In this document: piece by piece, positions 10,909-22,272 of the stretch
Layout: every line of letters starts with the position of its first letter
How positions within the stretch are numbered: position 1 is the stretch's first letter
DNA from: Lentinula raphanica
Taxonomy: Eukaryota > Basidiomycota > Agaricomycetes > Agaricales > Omphalotaceae
Assembly (NCBI GenBank): GCA_027919835.1
Contig: JANVFP010000017.1
Location: 434,001-498,000, forward strand
Reading direction: 5' to 3'
DNA: 64,000 nucleotides
Translations under genes and position numbers: made by a program
Notes under the pieces: model-generated
The model's input: the letters and a program-made list of their open reading frames with translations, nothing else
Told to the model about the DNA's origin: nothing
Databases searched by the model: none

Positions 10909-11453
10909 CATCAGGAAAAATATTCTCATCTCTAGAGTCCCCAGAGATACCCTCCAATTCCTAGGTAGTCTCAGAGAGCCTAGAGTATCTGAGTTCTTTG
11001 AGGCTTCTAAAAATTCTCTGGGTGCTTTCTGGTGCTTTCCATCAGGAAAAATATTCTCATCTCTAGAGTCCCCAGAGATACCCCCCAATTCCTAGGCTGC
11101 TCAGAGATTTTTGTGAACTTTGAAAGATCAAAAAACATCCTAGAGATCCTGAAAGATCCTGAAAGCATCTGAAAGCACCAGAAAGCACCAGAAAGCACCA
11201 GAAAGCACCCAGAGAATTTTTAGAAGCCTCAAAGAACTCAGATACTCTAGGCTCTCTGAGACTACCTAGGAATTGGGGGTATCTCTGGGGACTCTAGAGA
11301 TGAGAATATTTTTCCTGATGTCAGATGCTTTCAGGATCTTTCAGGATCTCTAGGATGTTTTTTGATCTTTCAAAGTTCACAAAAATCTCTGAGCAGCCTA
11401 GGAATTGGGGGGTATCTCTGGGGACTCTAGAGATGAGAATATTTTTCCTGATG
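10909..11453. mobile_element. MITE copy b, interrupted by copy c
   Basis: Termini CATCAGGAAAAAT and ATTTTTCCTGATG are flanked by TT on both sides (10907-10908 and 11454-11455). Removing copy c and one TC restores a 262-bp element collinear with copy a. Confidence 0.88.
11040..11320. mobile_element. MITE copy c nested in copy b
   Basis: A full-length 281-bp copy in inverted orientation has intact CATCAGGAAAAAT/ATTTTTCCTGATG termini and a TC target duplication (11038-11039 and 11321-11322). The internal word GAAAGCACCA is repeated several times, which explains its extra length. Confidence 0.9.
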
Positions 11454-11506
11454 TTCTAATCTAATCTCTTTCATACAACGCTCATGAGCGCCAAATCAAA
11501 TTTCCA

Positions 11507-12840
11507 ACATACCCTGGGGTCCTTAAGGTAGGTAGCTACCACAGGCTGGGTAGCTACCCTACTTAGGGTGCCAGGGGTCCTTCTGAGGTAGCTACCCTAT
11601 GTTTCCAAAAATTGTTAGGAGTAGTTTACTAATACTCTGGTAATATTAGTCATCTCAACATGAAGGCGGATTCCAAAGGTAGGGAGCCTTTCTGCAGGCC
11701 TCTGCAAACAACAGATCATCTCCCAGCAATTATAGTGCACTATTCATCAAATCAGGTATGTACATGAAGGTCTTCACCTTCATCATACCTAAGGTGTACA
11801 TGAATACACTTAATTGCTGGCTACCCTTCAAGTGCTCTTGCCACTATACTGTGTACGCATACAGAGCTCTATTGTCCCTACAAGTTGTCCACTATAACCC
11901 TATAATGATACTCACTCTGTGTTGAGTTATTCATATTTTTGATACCAAAGCACATCCAGACAAATCGAAGGAGATCAGACACTCTAGGAGTTGATTCCTT
12001 TGTTAGATCTTGGGTTTTTGGTGTCTCAGTGCGCTCTGATCATGTCTGATAAGCCTCTACATAGTACTGACTCTTATCTACACAGATCTAACCTTGATCT
12101 GCCTGTTTTTCCTTCACCCTCCCTCCTCTCCCTCATATCATGTATGTTCTCATTGTTTGTAAATATGTAGTTGTATGTAGCTGCATCCTTACCTATCCTG
12201 TATCATTATGTAGCCCTCCATGATCCACTTTGAATGTTATGGGCTTTGGCCCAGTGTTGGCTAACTTTAACTTCCTGTCCCACCTGAGTGCAAAAGGCAG
12301 AGGTTATATCTTATAAAACAGGTTAGGGCCTTTGATGTTCTTCATCAGAATTACTAAACTTTAACAAAATAAATTCAGGTAGCTACCCTCTGTAAAAAGT
12401 AAATTAGGGTAGCTACCCACTCTGAGAAGGAAATCAGGGTAGCTACCCACTCTGAAAAGTTGACATCAGGAAAAATCTATCTAGGCCCAGATTGCCTGGA
12501 GACACCCCAAAAATTCTAGGCAGTTTAAAGTCTTTGACATAATTTTAAGTCAACCTTATGTCTTCAGGCATACCTGAGTTGCTTTGAAAATCTTTGGAAA
12601 TCTTTGAGAATCTCTGGGAAGCCTAGGAAGCCTGAGCTTTTGGGGGTGTCTCTAGGCTCTCTGGGCTGAAGGTATTTTTCCTGATGGATCAGGGTAGCTA
12701 CCCACTTTGAAAAGTTGATCAGGGTAGCTACCCATTCTAAAAGTTAATTGGGGTAGCTACCCACTTGAAAAAGTTGATATAGGTAGCTACCCCACACTCC
12801 TGGGTGGCTACCTACTTACAAGGTAAAAGGTAATCGGTAC
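11507..12840. mobile_element. second GGTAGCTACC-type element copy with internal insertions
   Basis: This copy is collinear with 8240-8660 (CTGGGGTCCTTAAGGTAGGT onward, many GGTAGCTACC sites). It lacks the CACTTCAGG terminus. Relative to the first copy it contains about 650 bp of foreign sequence at roughly 11657-12306 and a 223-bp MITE at 12464-12686. The foreign insert has no recognisable gene and no clear termini. Confidence 0.65.
12464..12686. mobile_element. MITE copy d, CATCAGGAAAAA family
   Basis: Termini CATCAGGAAAAAT and ATTTTTCCTGATG are flanked by GA on both sides (12462-12463 and 12687-12688). The other element copy (TTGATCAGGGTAGC) shows the unoccupied target. The internal sequence differs from copies a-c, so this is a subfamily. 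Confidence 0.88.
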
Positions 12841-12955
12841 CAACAGGGTTCGAACACAAGACCTCAAGTGTTCCACTGGCAAATGTAACAATGCTGACTA
12901 AAATAGAACACACTGGAATTGCATGCAGCAAACCATTGGACTACCTGTCCCATTT
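12841..12955 (-). repeat. possible tRNA-derived SINE head
   Basis: On the minus strand an A-box-like TAGTCCAATGG near 12943 is followed about 80 bp later by a B-box-like GTTCGAACCC near 12855. Both boxes fit RNA polymerase III consensus loosely, but the spacing is long for a tRNA. No second copy was identified here. This could be coincidence. Confidence 0.25.
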
Positions 12956-14701
12956 CATCAATCATCTGTCAACAGTATACAGCCCAATCCTCCACTTCTA
13001 GGTCCTTGTTATCCTAGTTCAGCCAGGATGGAAACCATAGTGGCCTGGTCCGCTACAATTTTCTTACCTAGTCATCATCTGAAGCTGAAGTAGAGCAGGT
13101 CAACTGATCTTTCTACTGTGAGCCTAGTTATTATTATGCTCTGATTGATAGATGATTATGTATAAACCATATCTTGCAGTTTGTGGGTAGAGCTGATGAT
13201 CAGCAAGGAATGATAAATTTTAATGGGCACCAATTGCCAGCATGATGCTCTCTTGATAGTGGAATCATGATTCAGTCAATCATTGTCTTTGACTGTTGGA
13301 ATCTAAGAAGATAGTCTGGAGCCTTTACACCTTCAACTGCTTACACAGATTAATGCTGTGTCAGCTTGGCCCAAAAGCCCTGGTGGCCTGAGAGGGCTTT
13401 TAGACCAGCTTCAATTTCCTGAAGCTGTGAGCCAAGGCTTTCAGCCGGGACTTGTAGCACTATTGAGAATCCTGGATAGTGTTCAAGCCAGGTGGCTTGG
13501 GATCAGCTAGGTTTTGGGTTGGGTGACTCTGCCTGGGTCAGGATGAGTTGGGATTTTAAACACAGTGGTGACCCGGTATACCTGGAACTAAATACATCCA
13601 GGTTTAGGTGCATGTGTGAGTTAGTCAGCAATCTATATCCATAAAACACAGCACCCAAAATACTTGATGTATATACTCCAGTATATGTAATTTATGCAAT
13701 ATTCTTGCTTCAAAGAATTAGCACAGCCACAACTACAGCTGAAATTTCAGCTCTGGCTGTGTTTCATAGCAGATGACATCATTGTTAGGAAAAAAATCTT
13801 AGGACATCATTTGCTTTAACTTTTCTGTTGATTGTATATCTTAGTACTATATTACTCCTTATTCAATGACATATTGATTTATTCATTTATGGACATGATC
13901 TGAGGTACTCTTTGAATATGACCCAAGGGTATTATACCCAGTCCCGAAGACATCTGGGTGACCCAGACCCATGCACTCAGGTGTGGGTAGCTTCCTGGGT
14001 CCAGGACAAGTTGACTTTCAGAGTCCCAGACCTGACCCAGCCTGAACACGAGATGGTTCGAATGATCAATGGCCCTCTTGCGGTTGTTCTATCACTGACA
14101 ACAGCTGACAACATGCTCAAGACTCAAGAGCATCAGGAAAATACTCCCCATACTCAGGCCTGTATAGGCTTACTCTAGTGAATAGGGTTGCCTTAAGGCA
14201 TATAAGTTGATGAATTCTCTTGAGTGACTTGAGCCAAGGTTCACTTTTTTGCCCTACCTAAGTTAGCCTGAGGTTAACCTGAGTGACTCAAGTTATCTCC
14301 AAGTCCACCCAAAGACTGCTAGGGTAACTTCGGAGTAACTGAACTCAACCTCAATCAAACTTGGTTAAACTTCTACAAACTTAGGTTAACTTGAAGTCCT
14401 ACCAATGCTTTCTAGGTCTGTTCCAGTTAAGCCCAAGATAAACCAGGTCACCCCAAAGCTCAACCAGGTTATCTCAAAGCGGAACCAGGTTAACTTAAAG
14501 GAAACTCTGACACTCTCAAGTAAGGTAGAAGATCCTTCAGTATCTTCTAAATTCACTCCAATATAATCAAAGAGATCCAAGGCCACCAGTATAATATTAG
14601 CGTAAAGAATGTAGTCAGAGGGTATCAAAAAGAAACTAGGAATATTAAATGTGGTATAGGATACTATATCAATAGGTTAAAGAACATTAGAAAATAGGAA
14701 A
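12956..14701. other. gene-free repeat-rich stretch
   Basis: No coding sequence is supported here. Between about 14230 and 14500 the words AACCAGGTT, GGTTAACTT and CAGGTTATC recur in both orientations, a pattern like the subterminal arrays of the other elements. The array lies immediately downstream of the DUF6532-like gene and could mark a transposon end. An 88-residue plus-strand frame at 13912-14178 has no recognisable motif. Confidence 0.35.
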
Positions 14702-16656
14702 TTAAAGATTGGTAAAGGCACCAGCTGCCACAGCGTTGGCCTCAAGGGATGCTAAGTCTACTTCCTTCATATCATCAGCCTCAACATCAAGAAGAAAAGT
14801 CTTGTTAGATTGGTTGCTAAGAAACTTTGTTAATAGATAAAGAGCTATATTGAAACAGAGACGTACAGAACAAGATTGAACAGGTTCATTTCAAATCTAT
14901 CAGCCCAGGTGGGGGCTGCTTGGGCTACACAGTTGTAGGAAGCTAGATGGTAATGATAACTAGAACAAATAATCAACTTCTTTGAAGTAAAGCTTCAGAG
15001 AAATCGAATCACTCACCGAGACTTGGCAGAATCAGTAAATTCTGAATTGCGATAGGTACCCTCAGAGTACTCCATAAGGGCGTGCTCCAACTATGTTCCT
15101 TATAAGTTTTATCAATACTAATAGGTAGAATAGACTCACCACAGTAATCATTAAAGCGACAGTAGGTGCTTTGATGCGCTTAGCAGAAATCATCTCCTTA
15201 AAGACTGCAATATTGGCTCCTCCTTTGGTAGCAAAATACTCTAGCCTAAGAAGATGAGCTATACCGTCAGCTTCAAAAGGCTTCTGGTGGTCAAAGGTTT
15301 GGGTCTAATTATTATACTATTAGCTCAACGATGGTTAAACAAGAGGCAATCACTTACCTCAATATTAACTCCTCCGTACTTGAAGTGTCCATCAGTAAGA
15401 AGCCAGGTAACTATCTCTTTGACCTCAGAAGACTTTCTAGTGCCAGGAAGAGTGTAGTAGCTAGCAGTGAATTCACGTGCTTTCTTGGCCAGTGAAGTAA
15501 ATAAACCTCCTCGTGCATAGCCCATCTAAAAGAGCACGTTAGCTAAGCATAGATGAAAGATTAAAACGCCCAAATGAGGTTAACAGTTTTTGAAGATCAG
15601 TATCTTGTTTCAAGTCTTCAAATACTTCTACCAGAGATTCAGCGGTGGCAGTGGACCTTGCAACGTCAAGGAAAAAAGAGTGCTTGTCCATAGGAAAGGC
15701 TTCCTCAATAGTAGAAACTCTTCGGGTATGATGTTTGGCAGCCTCAGCAAGCTTCCTCGTTTTGGGTGTGAACATATTGGAGGTGACCTTGTATACCTTA
15801 CGCTTCTCAGGAGAACGCTTCTTGGAAGATGTAGACTTGGTAGGAGAGATGTTAAGCTGCTGTCTAAGTTTGTTGCGTGCAAATGCTGCTTGAACAGAAG
15901 TACGTTTGGGAGAGGAGAAGGGAGAGGAAGCTGGAGGGGTAGTTTCTGAATTGGCAATGTGGATCTGTTAAAAATTTGTTATATAAGAGCTGTTCTTTTC
16001 ACAGATATAGTACTCACTCCATTATCAGCAGTCTCTATCTCCATTTCTTGAAGAGCGTTTTCCTCTGTGACCTCCTCGAGAGCATCACCTAAGTCAAACT
16101 CTTCCTCCAATAGTAATACAACATCTTCCTGGATATCTTCTGGGGAGTCTTCCTGGAAGTCACCTTCTTCAGGTAGGCCTGTTGTTAAGAAATTAGTCAG
16201 TGTTGAAGGAGAAAAGTCAAACTTACTACTATAGACTCTATGGTATTCCTCTTCATCGACATCTGAGGTAGCTGGAGGAGAGGTAGCTCTATCCTCTTCT
16301 TCACTTGATTCAGCTTCTTCAGAAGCTTTAACTGCTTTCACCCTGTCACGTATTTCTAAAAGTATAAAGTAAGCAAAAATATAGGAAGTATAAAATAGTT
16401 GAGCATTTATACCTTTTTTTCTTTTGTCCTCAGCAGCCCTACGCTCTTGGGCCTTAACGTACTCAGCAGCCCTAGGACCTAAAGGAACTGGAGTACTGAT
16501 TCTCTTTACCGTAGCCTTGGTGGCTTTCTTAACCGCTGGCTTGACAGCAGGTTTGGGTGCTACAGCAGAAGAACGTGAAGACCTAGTAGTAACTTTGCCA
16601 GAGGTAATAGAAGAAGTAGATGAACGAGTGGTACGAGCATTTTTCTGGTTGGCCAT
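14702..16656 (-). pseudogene. DUF6532-like gene, probably degenerate
   Basis: The ATG at 16656 opens a basic, low-complexity N terminus (RTTRSSTSSI, KPAVKKATKATVKR). An acidic segment and a second Ser/Pro/Lys-rich segment follow. The C-terminal half resembles DUF6532: FKYGGVNIE, then IAVFKEMISAKRIKAPTV, then LEHALMEYSEGTYRNSEF. Exons I can support are 16413-16656, 16227-16355, 16018-16178, a long one from 15964, 15358-15525, 15140-15245 and 15017-15090; a tail ends at 14702. Three junctions (about 15530, 15250 and 15000) do not keep phase with consensus splice sites, so the gene may be decaying or my splice choices are wrong. The start lies 110 bp from the end of the dioxygenase gene. Function unknown; nuclear by composition. 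Confidence 0.5.
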
Positions 16657-16766
16657 AGGAAGATATTAGAGAAAAAGAAAACTAAACAAAAGGAAGTAGT
16701 GGAAGAAGGTAAGAAAGAAACGTTCAAAGGTCGTATTGGTATAGGTAATGTGATTAGGTAATGTGA

Positions 16767-18675
16767 CTACAATACGTACATATTCCCGTCCCAGCCATTG
16801 CCGTCCTTTTGATAAGATAAACCGTCCTTGTCAGAATGAATCACAGCAGAGCAACGTATACCAGAATATCTCAAGTTGAAATGAGTAAAAAGCCTAGAAG
16901 GAAAAACCACCCAGTCTCCGTGAACCAGATCAAGAACTACTTTGGGTTCGAACAGACAAAGTCCACCCCCTGTATGACTTCCCAAATCCAGAACGATACA
17001 AAGACTGTTATCACCATTATCCTTGTGGGCTACGGTTTCAACATTGAGATTCAGAACAAAACTTGTGAACGGTTTAACTGGGGAATGGTCATTGAGGGGA
17101 AAAATATCCAGGTTTGCTTCAACATTTCTCAAATCTTCCGGGAATAAGTGAAGCACCTATTCGTAAAGGATTGGTTAATCTGAAGAAAATTTTAGAACTG
17201 AAACTCACTTTTTTCACTATTCTTTCTAAAAGTTCTCCCAGTATTTCACATACTAAATCATATTCTTCGGAATGCACTTGAAGATCATGAGAGGATCTCA
17301 TGAAGAATTGAGACGTATTGGTTTTGCTTCCATTGGCCTGACGGAGAAAAGTAGGATGAACTTTGGGAGGAGCCCCATGTCCCTATTGTTGACCTTAGGT
17401 ATCAGATAGAAGAAAGAGACTAGTGAGAAAAACATACGTTTTGACCATAACGACCCCAGGTAGAGAAATGGAAGGTGGAAAACATGTTTCTTCCTGGTTT
17501 ATTTTTATCTCTCTGAATGAGAGAAAGACCAGCAGGTTGGGTATGAAAGAACGTGGTTAGAGAAACTAGTAAACGTTTGCACTCTGCTGGACTGAGAGTC
17601 CCGTTGGAATAGAAAATCAACTTGTTGTCGGAATCCAAAACCTTCATCTCACGTCTAATCCCCAAAGGTTCAGAGCCTTCTGTAAGCATAACAAGAAATA
17701 AATTCTTACCCTTGAATCAACTCGTTACTTACTCTAAGCCACTTTTGACTGTTCTTCAAACAACCAGGTTTACCTGATACCTCTTTATCATCGTAGAATC
17801 TATTTCTCATCTTATCAAGAACGTGTTAGAAATATAACTATGAGGGGATAGTTTGAGGATACTTACTCCTTGAGCTAGTTCATCTAGCGTTTTCACGACA
17901 GTACCTTCCTCAGCTTTCTGTCGCATCTCCTCTGTCCAGGTTTGGCGGTTGTTTTTGGTAAAAGGATACTTCTTCTTTCCCTTAGCTGATTTGGCATAAG
18001 AAAAAGTAGAAAATACAATGTCTACTTTTTCTTGAGTAGTGAAGTTGTCGACAAATATAGGCAGGTCGCTCTGATTACCCAGGTTGTCCTTCTCATTCTC
18101 CAAGTCTGACTCGTAAGATATCTGAGACCCCCCAAGATAAGATGATGTCAAGGGGCAAAGGGAAAACATAATCGTAGGCTCTTCTGACAGAGTAACTTCC
18201 CTGAAATCTTGCCAGAAGCTATTCAACCATGGCAAGGCCATTGTAGTGCTAAAGAACGGTGTTAATAACCTCCCAGTTCAAGTAAAATCAACTTACTGCT
18301 GAAAGAAAAGATCAAAGTATTGATCGCTTTCAGACAAATTCCTAACGTCTAGAGTTTTGGAAAGTTTAAAGTATTTCAGTACTTTCTTATAAAATAACGT
18401 TGGTATTTCTAGAGGCACTGTTTGGGCAACTTTGATCAAGAGAGGGACTAAGCAATCCCTCAATATATCCTGGATTTCTAACCGTGGAGTCATGTCAGAA
18501 CTCAGCTCACTCAAGCGATAAACCTAAACTTACCAGGTGTTTGAGGATATCTTAACATATTGCTTAGCTCCACTATTGTAGTGGAGGTTACCCTCTTTCC
18601 TTTGAGCTTGGAGGCTATAGAGGGCTTACGTGCGATGACCATGAGCAGGTACACCGTGCCTAAAATCCAGGTCAT
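16767..18675 (-). CDS. TET/JBP-like 2-oxoglutarate/Fe(II) dioxygenase
   Basis: The final exons carry the catalytic double-stranded beta-helix. They have the iron-binding HKD (His codon 17025-17027, Asp 17019-17021) after FVLNLNVETVA, a GGGLCLFEP strand, HGDWVVFPS, the distal iron ligand in LFTHFN (His 16881-16883), and the 2-oxoglutarate Arg in SGIRCSAV (16854-16856). The C terminus has DGNGW. Exons in phase are 18592-18675, 18297-18523, 17867-18248, 17774-17810, 17438-17679, 17209-17382 and 16767-17156. An alternative longer form of the fifth (to about 17711) encodes KPGCLKNSQKWLRVSNEL but breaks phase. Family enzymes oxidise 5-methylpyrimidines in DNA. Expansion of fungal copies together with DNA transposons is established; that this copy is active or acts on DNA is inference. 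The N-terminal half has no domain I recognise. Confidence 0.78.
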
Positions 18676-18676
18676 T

Positions 18677-19193
18677 TAGATATCCTTTTGAGAGATGGTA
18701 AGGGACTGACCACCGGAAGCCAATCTACCCCATCTAGAACCAGCGGAATACCAACGCAGCAAAGAGCTCAGTTTGAGCTTCTCATCACGTATCAACTTTC
18801 CCAATACAGGGCGCAAACTAGCCTTTTGAACTTGACCTGATTCTTTCTGGCACAAACATTTATGGTGGAGAATACTAAAAAAGATGTGAATCAGACATGT
18901 CTAACAGGTGAAAGGAGAACTACCTGTTGATTTTTGCCGCAAACTGCAGTTCCGTCATGATTTTCAAAAACGTGAGACCAGAATCTAGTACTTCCAGCCT
19001 GGAAAGACGTCTTGTAAGACAGACCAGGTTATTAGCTTCTAGAGACACCGGGTCTGCCCGTGAAATGCCCTTGACTGCCTCTGGAAGATCTGCTATCCAG
19101 GCGGTGCTCTCAGAAAATTCCAGAGAAGTCCCCTCTCCCAAGCCTATCTCCAGAAGCAAAGTCATCGCCGAGTGGCCACCCGTAGCTGTAGAA
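18677..19193 (-). pseudogene. upstream coding-like frames of the dioxygenase locus
   Basis: Two open segments precede the dioxygenase start. One is at 18921-19193 (ATGGHSAMTLLLEIGLGEG, then Leu-rich helices), ending at a plausible donor. The other is at about 18677-18885 (KLSSLLRWYSAGSRWGRLAS), ending in TAA directly before the ATG at 18675. They read like protein and may be the original N terminus. The in-frame TAA and the fold-back element at 19194 break the connection. Alternatively they are a separate small gene. Confidence 0.35.
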
Positions 19194-22100
19194 ACTTCGC
19201 GAAGTAATCCGATAAGTTCCCACCACAGCTTCGCGAAGTAACAGGACTCGCTCTCGAAGCTTAAAAAACCCTTCCGGGTAGGCCAGTAGGGCTCCGGGGG
19301 GTGCTCAGCTATTTAGTATATTTAATAATATTTAATAATTCTTTTATTATTTAATAGGTAGATTATAATAAATCTACTTTGCGAAGCTGTACTGCACTTC
19401 GCGAAGTGACTACATTTATGGCAATCATGAAATCAGGTAAATTAGGGTTAAATCATTACGTCATTGATTTCCTTTTTGGGTTATGATATTTTTGAATAGA
19501 AAAATGCATAAAATGATATTATTGATCTTGAGGTGCTAAAACATGACAGAGAAAACCGAAAATAGCTACAATGAGGTATTGGCTACCTCAGGCACATCAA
19601 AATTGCCTAAAAAGGAAATTGGTCCAAAAATAGAACTTGATCTCATCAGATAGCAAAAAATCTGAAAAAATCATAAAAAATACTCAAAGAATTCAGGGTT
19701 GCCTCATTGGCCCTGAAAACACAAAATAAAAAAAAATACGCGACAAGTGTAAAAATGTTATTATTCCAAATCATACTAAATCTAGGTATATATGATGTAC
19801 ATGCTATTTTTAGCACACCCAGTACCCTCAGACACTTAGAATGGCTTATATTATTCAATTTATTAAACTTAACACATTTGACAATGAAAAAACTCAGAAC
19901 AGTAGTAATGTATATTATACTCAATACACTTAACACACTCAACAATGAAAAACCTCAAAACAGTATTCATATGTGTTATACTTAAAACTCATAATACACT
20001 TAACAATGAAAAGTCTCGGAACAATACTAATGTATATCATACTCAACATATTTAACACACTCAACAATGAAAACCTTCAAAACAGTATTCATGTGTGTTA
20101 TACTTAAAACTCATCATACACTTAACAATGAAAAGTCTCGGAACAATATTAATACTAATGTATATCATGCTCAACACACTTAACACACTCAACAATGAAA
20201 ACCCTCAAAAAAGTGTTTATGTGTGTTATACTTAAAACACATAATACACTCAACAATGAAAAGTCTCAGAGCAATACTAATGTATATCATGCTCAACACA
20301 CTTTACAATAAAAAAAGTCGGAACAGTGCTCACGTGTATTATACTTGATACACTTCATCAATCGATATAACACACTTAACAATAAAAAATCAGAGTAGTG
20401 TAATCACTCATAACATGTATCACACTGAACACACTTCATCAGTAAGAATAACATACCTTTAATATGACATTGTTATATTATAACACACATATAACAACGA
20501 GTTTGGGCGCTTATGGGCGCTTATTTGATGTTTTTGAGTCAAAATTCATTAATACCTAACTCAATTATTTTTGTGAGGACTTTCTGTTGTGTCAGAATGT
20601 TGTATACATCATACTCCCCTGTATACAATTTGGAGAACTCAAAATTACAGCCTGTAGGGATGGCTATATCATGATCTTTTATGATTTAACAGTGTTTTAG
20701 GTAAATGACAATACATATGTCCATGTATTGCATAGATAGTACCAAAGCTGTCTCATGGGGAGAGCACTCCTACAGTCTACTAACAATGTATGGACATGAT
20801 CCAGATACTCATTGTGACCATTGGACTCTGTAATATACATCTATATATTTCATGTATATTGGTGATATGTATACTTGCATGTAACTACAGATGTCATACT
20901 CAATGACTCCCATTGTAAGTCTCTTGGCTTTATGACACAGAGTAAACATAGAATAGGTTGTAGGATGTCTCCTTTCATTGCCCAGAAGGAGTTTGACTTC
21001 ATAACATGGATGTATGCACTGTGATTTACACAAAACAGTGTAAAATCATAAAAGATCATCATATATCCAGCTCTATAGGCTGTATTTTCTAGTTCTCCAA
21101 ATTGTATCTAGGAAGGTATGATATAAATAACATTCTGACACAATATATAAGCCCACATAAAAATTATTGAGTGTGTTATCAATGATTTTCGACTAAAAAA
21201 CACCAAATAAGCGCCCATAAGCGCCCAAAACTCATTGTTATATGTGTGTTATAATATAACAATGTCCCATTATAGGTGTGTTATACTTAATGATGAAGTG
21301 TGTTCAGTGTGATAAGTATAATGAGTGATTACACTACTCCAAGTTTTTGATTGTGAAGTGCATGAATACTGTTTTGAGGGTTTTCATTGTTGAGTGTGTT
21401 AAATATGTTGAGTATGATATACATTAGTATTGTTCCGAGACTTTTCATTGTTAAGTGTATTATGAGTTTTAAGTATAACACATATGAATACTGTTTTGAG
21501 GTTTTTCATTGTTGAGTGTGTTAAGTGTATTGAGTATAATATACATTACTACTGTTCTGAGTTTTTTCATCGTCAAATGTGTTAAGTTTAATAAATTGAA
21601 TAATTTAAGCCATTCTAAGTGTCTGAGGGTACTGGGTGTGCTAAAAATAGCATGTACATCATATATACCTAGATTTAGTATGATTTGGAATGATAACATT
21701 TTTACACTTGTCGCGTATTTTTTTTATTTTGTGTTTTCAGGGCCAATGAGACAACCCTGAATTTTTTGAATATTTTTATGATTTTTTCAGATTTTTTGCT
21801 ATCTGATGAGATCACGTTCTATTTTTGGACCAATTTCCTTTTTAGGCAATTTTGATGTGCCTGAGGTAGCCAATACCTCATTGTAGCTATTTTTGGTTTC
21901 CTCTGTCATGTTTTAGCACCTCAAGATCAATAATATCATTTTATGCTTTTTTCTATTCAAAAATATCATAACCCAAAAAGGAAATCAATGACGTAATGAT
22001 CTAACCCTAATTTACCTGATTTCATGATTGCCATAAACATAGTCACTTCGTGAAGTGCAGTACAGCTTCGCAAAGTAGATTTATTATAATATACCTATTA

Positions 22101-22272
22101 AATAATAAAAGAATTATTAAATATTATTAAATATACTAAATAGCCGAGCACCCCCCGGAGCCCTACTGGCCTACCCGGAAGGGTTTTTTTGAGCTTCGAG
22201 AGTGAGTCCTGTTACTTCGCGAAGCTGTGGTGGAGACTTATCGGACTACTTCGCGGAGTTTTTACAGCTTCA
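19194..22272. mobile_element. 3-kb fold-back element, CTTCGCGAAG subfamily
   Basis: The two arms (about 1.4-1.5 kb each, 19194-20700 and 20850-22272) are inverted copies. The outer ends read AGCTGTAGAAACTTCGCGAAG on the left and its near-complement on the right. Palindromic CTTCGCGAAG sites occur in both arms (19206, 19230, 19396; 22213, with diverged ones at 22045, 22066 and 22248). Inward of these the arms match the fold-back at 41864-45483. There is no coding sequence; the short frames are simple-repeat translations. No target duplication is visible: the left flank belongs to the dioxygenase locus and the right flank to the transposase. Confidence 0.8.

Noticed and set aside
19646..21760. 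Hydrophobic frames in the fold-back arms
   Set aside because: They are translations of GTGTTAAGTATAACAC-like simple repeats and appear mirrored in both arms.
19194..22272. Fold-back element as a Helitron
   Set aside because: It has long inverted arms and no Rep/helicase coding sequence; Helitrons lack terminal inverted repeats.
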